Source of the DNA: PALSA-350 sp963834445
Lineage (GTDB): Bacteria; Acidobacteriota; Terriglobia; Terriglobales; Acidobacteriaceae
Assembly (NCBI GenBank): GCA_963834445.1
Contig: CAWIBU010000002.1
Span: 992,001 to 1,056,000, forward strand
Length of the DNA: 64,000 bases
Direction of reading: 5' to 3'
Part shown: positions 60,901 to 64,000 of the stretch, one piece after another
How positions within the stretch are numbered: position 1 is the stretch's first letter
How the letters are laid out: every line of letters begins with the position of its first letter
The notes under the pieces: generated by a model
Told to the model about the DNA's origin: nothing
Database searches by the model: none
Seen by the model: only the letters and a program-made list of their open reading frames with translations
Position numbers and translations under genes: made by a program

Positions 60901-61517
60901 CTATTGTTGTCGACGCCATCGAGCAGGTAGTCATTCTGCGCGGGGCGCGTACCATTGGCGGCGAACTGGTTCGCCGCTCGAGCCCCCTGCTGCGGTTGGG
61001 TCACTCCCGGTGTCAGTGTTGCCAGCATCGTCCAATCACGGCCGTTCAACGGCATACTCTCGACCACATGGCTGCCGATCACCTGGCCGACCACAGCTCC
61101 CTCCGTCTGCAGCAGCGGAACCTGTGACGTCACCACCACCGTCTCGCTGGCCGCCCCTGTCTGCAGGGTAAAGTCCACTACGGCCTGCTGCTGGATATTC
61201 AGGTCGAAGGGCGAGCTTTGGGTTTTCTTGAATCCCGAGATCTCTGCCGACACCTCGTAGCTGCCGATTTTCAATGGCGTCACGATGTAGGTGCCGTCCT
61301 CACGGGTTGTCGTGATCGAGCTGTTTGCCGTGCCCAGGTTGGTGATGGTGACCTTAACGCCCGGAACGACCGCGCCCTGTTGATCCTTGATGGTGCCCAG
61401 AATCGTGCCCGTATCCACCTGGGCGTTGGCGCTGCATGCCCCCAGGAGCAGCGTCCCACCCAACACAACCGATCCGGCCAACCTGCGATACAGTTTTCCT
61501 CGCGCGATACATTTCAT
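57936..61517 (-). CDS. TonB-dependent receptor with carboxypeptidase-regulatory-like domain (2)
   Basis: A 1193-residue outer-membrane receptor. A signal peptide (about 1-33, ending CSANAQ) precedes a CarboxypepD_reg-like domain (about 36-115; TILGTIKDQQGAVVPGVKVT). The plug domain (about 130-260; VVESMPLNGRDWTMLATLTP, YLLDGVDNNSNDVDFLSGEA) and a beta-barrel ending in REIQFALKYYF follow. The ATG at 61515-61517 is fixed by GGAGGACGGC directly upstream. It heads the GH59 locus, next to the LacI gene and with a candidate LacI operator about 50 bp upstream of its start, so it probably imports the galactoside that the locus processes. Confidence 0.93.
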   Translation of the reverse strand: MKCIARGKLYRRLAGSVVLGGTLLLGACSANAQVDTGTILGTIKDQQGAVVPGVKVTITNLGTANSSITTTREDGTYIVTPLKIGSYEVSAEISGFKKTQSSPFDLNIQQQAVVDFTLQTGAASETVVVTSQVPLLQTEGAVVGQVIGSHVVESMPLNGRDWTMLATLTPGVTQPQQGARAANQFAANGTRPAQNDYLLDGVDNNSNDVDFLSGEADVVKPPVDAIAEFQIQTNNFAAEFGRAGGAIVNATVKSGTNRVHGAAWEFFRNDALDAYSFFSNAATQRKPELRQNQFGAAVGGPIIKDRLFWFADYEGTQIHQGVVQSGIWVPTAAEASSGFTNYADLIGATGNFTRTDVLGRSFQNGQLFDPATTRKVTAGVADPVTGIVPTTSGYTREAFVNNQLPVGRLDANAIKLLQLFPAANLPGVQNNFETTTLNTTSENTFDIRIDEHFNDRNQVFGRYSQISNSQVAPPPFSGVADGGSYGDGLQKVNVHGTAVSYTHLFAPTLVNEVRFGYGQEHTTRDPSTANTQGIPANFGIGGIPQFAGNGGLPNLTLNAIHNLGGSEWLPGDRYSDTTQLTENLTKVYKSHTFKGGAEFQYLYFPWLAPPASKGAFDFDGRYTSIPNQTDKLAGPAQLLLTPTTATVPNGVNLSGGSDSVQATNYGYLHSDRNYYGFYFQDDWKLTPRLTLNLGLRWEYFGQVGDSHGAQANFVPGTPGAGAEFIMTSANQTKTPLSPSFTQLMAKDGIQLVYTNKYGSGLGISQKGNFGPRFGIAYQLTSKLVVRGGYGIFYGAFENRGGYPSLGYNYPFEYQLSYSDSSNGGVGSVTPVTYSDGSTGTLENGLQAVQLSPTEVNASQLVLRGVQLHYQTPYTEGFNLMTQYELTPQDSIQAGYVGSAARHLEAFAGTNLVPSILPPGTPTTPYVAFPDFAQGSSYDITAGSSSYNSLQTKYEHRFSRGFQMLAGFTWAKSFSDAGDLLSDGGVGGFRAPAVTGIKYDRGLASFDIRHSFVASGTYQVPIGKGKAFLGTLHGPADWVLGGWVTNGILTLNSGPPQLIGCQVTTTAGLGCYADVVPGVSRYRSGGPAHYYNPAAFAEPPVATSIGQSSLAPLGGSNTQVSGPGFKDLDFSIFKEVAITEGTRIQFRAEAFNLSNTPSFNLPSNTDFLDTANFGQSTSTRSNAREIQFALKYYF

Positions 61518-61564
61518 GCCGTCCTCCAGCCTCTCTTGAAAGTGCTTCAATGGAAGATATTCAC

Positions 61565-61582
61565 TTACCGTGTACGATAACA
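61565..61582. promoter_or_regulatory. Candidate LacI operator upstream of TonB receptor 2
   Basis: TTACCGTGTACGATAACA. The core CGTGTACGATAAC (61569-61581) is the exact reverse complement of the GH59 upstream core (54122-54134). A partial third match (TGTACACGG, near 61661) lies further upstream. Confidence 0.7.
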
Positions 61583-61725
61583 ATTCAGTTTCTAAGCAGA
61601 ATCTCGCACCGCGCGCAACTATATGAATGTGCGTAATACTCTGTCAAGGCATTTTTCGTGAATGTACACGGACCACGGTCATCACCCACCCTTTGTGGTT
61701 AGTACGGAGGGGGGACCATCGACTC

Positions 61726-61747
61726 TATTAACGACGGACTACACTAG
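61726..61747. repeat. Terminal-repeat copy (d)
   Basis: TATTAACGACGGACTACACTAG differs at one base from copy (a) at 5570-5593 and again ends in CTAG. The bases from 61584 to 61843 are otherwise gene-free. No partner end was found, so this is a solo end in the gap between the LacI and TonB receptor genes. Confidence 0.7.
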
Positions 61748-61843
61748 TCCAGGATGCGAGGGTGCCCATTCAACACGACGGTTAGCTTTCGCCGCTAGGT
61801 GATGACACGAGCTGCCGCGATGAGAAGAACCTCTCGGGAACGC

Positions 61844-62932
61844 TTACCGCTCGTCGGCATCCCTTTCCGCATCCGAGTCGAGGCGATCGACAAATAGCGG
61901 CAGGTTGCTTCGCAACAGAATATGCGGCGCCAGCCGGGTCACCGCGTTTGGCTTGATGCCGTCCACCAGATACCGCAACAGCGTCTCAATCGCAGTCTTG
62001 CCCTGGGTAAACGGGCGCTGATAGAGGGTAGCCAAAACCCCGCCAGACTCAATAAACGAAACCAGTTCAGGAAAAAGATCAGTCGTAATCACCTGAATCC
62101 GGCCCAGTAGCTTTCGTTCCTGCAGTGCCCGCAGCACCGGCAGGCTGTTGGCGGTGCTGATGTAGATTCCCCGCGGATAGGGCCTTCGGTCGAGCAGGGT
62201 CAGCGTTGTACGATACGCTTCTTCTGGCCGGTCATGCGTCTCAATAGCCGGCAACAACGAAAGATGCGGAGCAAACGTGGCCAGGGTCGCAGCAAATCCG
62301 CGCAGTTTTTCTGCATGGTCCTGGGTGCCGAGCTGGCCGGTGATGATTGCCACCGTCCCCTTTTCCCGAACTGTTCGGCCTAACAACTCCGCCGCGATCC
62401 CCCCGCTCACCGTGGCGTCGATGGTGATACCTGCCAGCCGTTCGCTGCGCGGTGCATCGCTGGCCACACACACCACCGCGGTCCCCTGCTGGCTCAGCCG
62501 CCGCACCACGGGATCCACGCGTACCGGGTCGGCGGGCGCGATAATAATACCGTCGTACTTGCGCTGCGTGTCGATCTGCAAGAGTTCGGCATCGCCATCT
62601 TTCAGGTTGAGAAACCTGCGAGACTCCAGCTCCACATTGAGCCCATGGGCGATCACGGCGCCCGCGCTCACGCCCGCCCGAAGCTGGGTAAAAAAAGACG
62701 CGATCTGTTGCGGAAGATAGACCCCGATGCGCAGGCGATGATTCAGCTTTAGATTACGGGCAGCAAGATTGGGCCGATAATTCAGCTTCTCGGCCATCTT
62801 CAGGACCTGCGCCCGCGTCTTCGGGTTGACCCCGGGCCTGGCATGCAGCGCCCGATCGACGGTCCCGATCGAGATACTCAGGGCAGCGGCAATCTCTTTT
62901 ATGCCGATAGACTTGGTCCGCTTGTCATCCAT
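61844..62932 (-). CDS. LacI-family transcriptional regulator
   Basis: A 362-residue regulator. The N-terminal HTH (about 9-55) reads IGIKEIAAALSISIGTVDRA, then ARPGVNPKTRAQVLKMAEKL and NYRPNLAAR (hinge). The sugar-binding-like domain follows (about 66-345): GVYLPQQIASFFTQLRAGVS, DGIIIAPADPVRVDPVVRRL, KGTVAIITGQLGTQDHAEKL, GGVLATLYQRPFTQGKTAIE. This resembles periplasmic binding proteins of the Peripla_BP_4 type. It most likely represses the TonB receptor-GH59 locus that follows and responds to a sugar. Its start is 48 bp downstream of the DUF5107/TPR gene's stop on the same strand. Confidence 0.92.
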   Translation of the reverse strand: MDDKRTKSIGIKEIAAALSISIGTVDRALHARPGVNPKTRAQVLKMAEKLNYRPNLAARNLKLNHRLRIGVYLPQQIASFFTQLRAGVSAGAVIAHGLNVELESRRFLNLKDGDAELLQIDTQRKYDGIIIAPADPVRVDPVVRRLSQQGTAVVCVASDAPRSERLAGITIDATVSGGIAAELLGRTVREKGTVAIITGQLGTQDHAEKLRGFAATLATFAPHLSLLPAIETHDRPEEAYRTTLTLLDRRPYPRGIYISTANSLPVLRALQERKLLGRIQVITTDLFPELVSFIESGGVLATLYQRPFTQGKTAIETLLRYLVDGIKPNAVTRLAPHILLRSNLPLFVDRLDSDAERDADER

Positions 62933-62980
62933 GTGCGGACTCCATCTTAACTGACCGCTCCGGCAGAACCGAGAGCAGGA

Positions 62981-64000
62981 TTATTGCAGCAGCACGTTGC
63001 TGGCCGGCGCCTGGCTCTCGATGTGCACCAGCAACTCGGCCGCCTCTATGTGGTTTTCATCCGTCCGCAACAACTCGCGCAGCAAGCTTTCTGCCTGCCC
63101 GGCTTCGCCCAGTCCAAAAAGCGCCTGGGCGCGCAGCAGCGCCGCCTCCAGGCGGTTGTGCTCTGCCAGATCGACCTCAAACAACAGCATCGCCGGCAGC
63201 GATGTAGCAAAGTAGTCGATCTCTGGCTTTTGCTGCTCGAGTTGCGTCGCATAGGCGAGCACTCGTTGCAGCAACGCCCTGGCTGCGGCCTCGTCGCCCA
63301 GCCGGCGCAGGGCCATCGCGGTCCAGTACGTCATGGCCGAGACCGGTTGCACCGCCATCTGCTGAAAATCGCTACGTTGCCGTGCGGCCTTCTGCCACCA
63401 CGCCCGCGCCTCGTTCATCTGCTTGCGCGCCGCATTTGCCTCGCCCAGCCAGTAGTAAACGTCGCTTTGGTTGGCCAGCAAATGCCTGGCTTCGCCCAGG
63501 CTCCGCGGCGGATGTAGCACTGACTCGAAATGGGCAATGGCCAATTCTCCATCTCCGGCCGCAAGCGCGCGTTGCCCCAGCTTCAACCGGGCACGCGAGA
63601 ACTGTGCCAGAACCAGTCCTTCGCCCCCTTCCCAGGGCTGAAATTTCCTCTTTAACAGCAACCCCAGCGCATCCTCCGGACGATTCAGCTGGTTATACAA
63701 GGTGGCCAGTGCAACCGCCAGATCGTCCCGCTCCTCAACCAGCTGCGCAGATTGCTGCAGCGCGACCAGCCGGTCCCGCGCGGGGATACCCGTTCTCTTC
63801 CACAGCTGGTCGCGCTCGAAAAGAATCCGCGCGTCCTGCGGGGTGCAGTGCAGCGCGCGATCGAAGGCCTCTTTCGCTCGCACGCCGTCGTGTGCAATGT
63901 TGAAATAGGCGATGCCGAGATTCCGCCAAGCCGTGGCAAACGATGCATCGAGTCGCACCGCCTGTTCCCAATGATGGATGGCCTCAACCGTTCGGCCGGC
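62981..64000 (-). CDS. DUF5107/TPR protein, N-terminus beyond window
   Basis: The frame is open to the right edge: the 14 codons before the GTG at 63956-63958 continue a repeat (GRTVEAIHHWEQAV, then RLDASFATAWRNLGIAYFN). Thus 339 C-terminal residues are seen. TPR units alternate with DARILFERDQLWKRTGI, QPWEGGEGLVLAQFSR, SLGEARHLLANQSDVYYWLG and QKPEIDYFATSLPAMLLFE, the pattern of the C-terminal half of DUF5107 proteins common in Acidobacteriota beside carbohydrate genes. The role is unknown; it may process or sense sugars. It lies immediately upstream of the LacI gene and belongs to the same locus. Confidence 0.82.
   Translation of the reverse strand, partial: AGRTVEAIHHWEQAVRLDASFATAWRNLGIAYFNIAHDGVRAKEAFDRALHCTPQDARILFERDQLWKRTGIPARDRLVALQQSAQLVEERDDLAVALATLYNQLNRPEDALGLLLKRKFQPWEGGEGLVLAQFSRARLKLGQRALAAGDGELAIAHFESVLHPPRSLGEARHLLANQSDVYYWLGEANAARKQMNEARAWWQKAARQRSDFQQMAVQPVSAMTYWTAMALRRLGDEAAARALLQRVLAYATQLEQQKPEIDYFATSLPAMLLFEVDLAEHNRLEAALLRAQALFGLGEAGQAESLLRELLRTDENHIEAAELLVHIESQAPASNVLLQ

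Overview
The window looks like chromosomal DNA of an Acidobacteriota bacterium, most likely class Terriglobia. This is inferred from gene content, not from a marker gene. The supporting content is: PadR regulators paired with duplicated orphan ABC permeases (ADOP family); very large TonB-dependent receptors with an N-terminal carboxypeptidase-regulatory-like domain; a 2535-residue secreted FG-GAP/NHL/Ig protein; a propeller-type sensor kinase; and short palindromic repeats whose spurious translations are common in this phylum. No rRNA, tRNA, CRISPR array or transposase gene was recognised.

Layout. 1-1.7 kb: the start of a TylF-type methyltransferase running off the left edge, divergent from a GT2 glycosyltransferase. 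2-5 kb: a 3-hydroxyacyl-CoA dehydrogenase, an old-yellow-enzyme reductase and an alpha/beta hydrolase, all minus strand. 5.6-9.7 kb: a NarL-type response regulator followed by its propeller histidine kinase. A hairpin-bearing element with terminal inverted repeats lies between the two genes, and a related repeat end closes the kinase gene. 9.9-10.7 kb: two gene relics, including a decayed second copy of the dehydrogenase. 10.8-18.4 kb: the giant secreted repeat protein. 18.9-21.9 kb: an intact PadR-ADOP pair. 22.1-22.7 kb: a VapC toxin whose antitoxin is frameshifted. 22.8-26.2 kb: TonB receptor 1. 26.7-29.8 kb: a PadR gene with a broken ADOP permease. 30.3-31.0 kb: an antitoxin/PIN-toxin pair with a hairpin over the toxin start. 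31.1-34.2 kb: an extradiol dioxygenase, then a Spy-like protein, ECF sigma factor, anti-sigma factor and second Spy-like protein.

34.7-50.4 kb is an exopolysaccharide locus. A NarL-like regulator with an atypical receiver domain and a GH16 hydrolase form a minus-strand pair. Twelve plus-strand genes diverge from it: export protein, chain-length regulator, degenerate BY-kinase-like protein, two glycosyltransferases, polymerase/ligase, acyltransferase, flippase, GDP-mannose 3,5-epimerase, a second epimerase, the initiating sugar-phosphate transferase and thymidylate kinase. GDP-mannose 3,5-epimerase suggests that the polymer contains L-galactose or L-gulose.

50.7-64 kb is a minus-strand carbohydrate-utilisation locus. 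It holds a DUF5107/TPR protein (cut by the right edge), a LacI regulator, TonB receptor 2, a TPR protein, a Tat-exported alkaline-phosphatase-fold protein, an unrecognised protein, a full-length GH59 galactosylceramidase-like enzyme and an MFS sugar porter. An identical 13-bp sequence lies upstream of both the TonB receptor and the GH59 gene, which points to one LacI regulon for a beta-galactosyl substrate. This locus and the exopolysaccharide cluster are the most interesting parts of the window.
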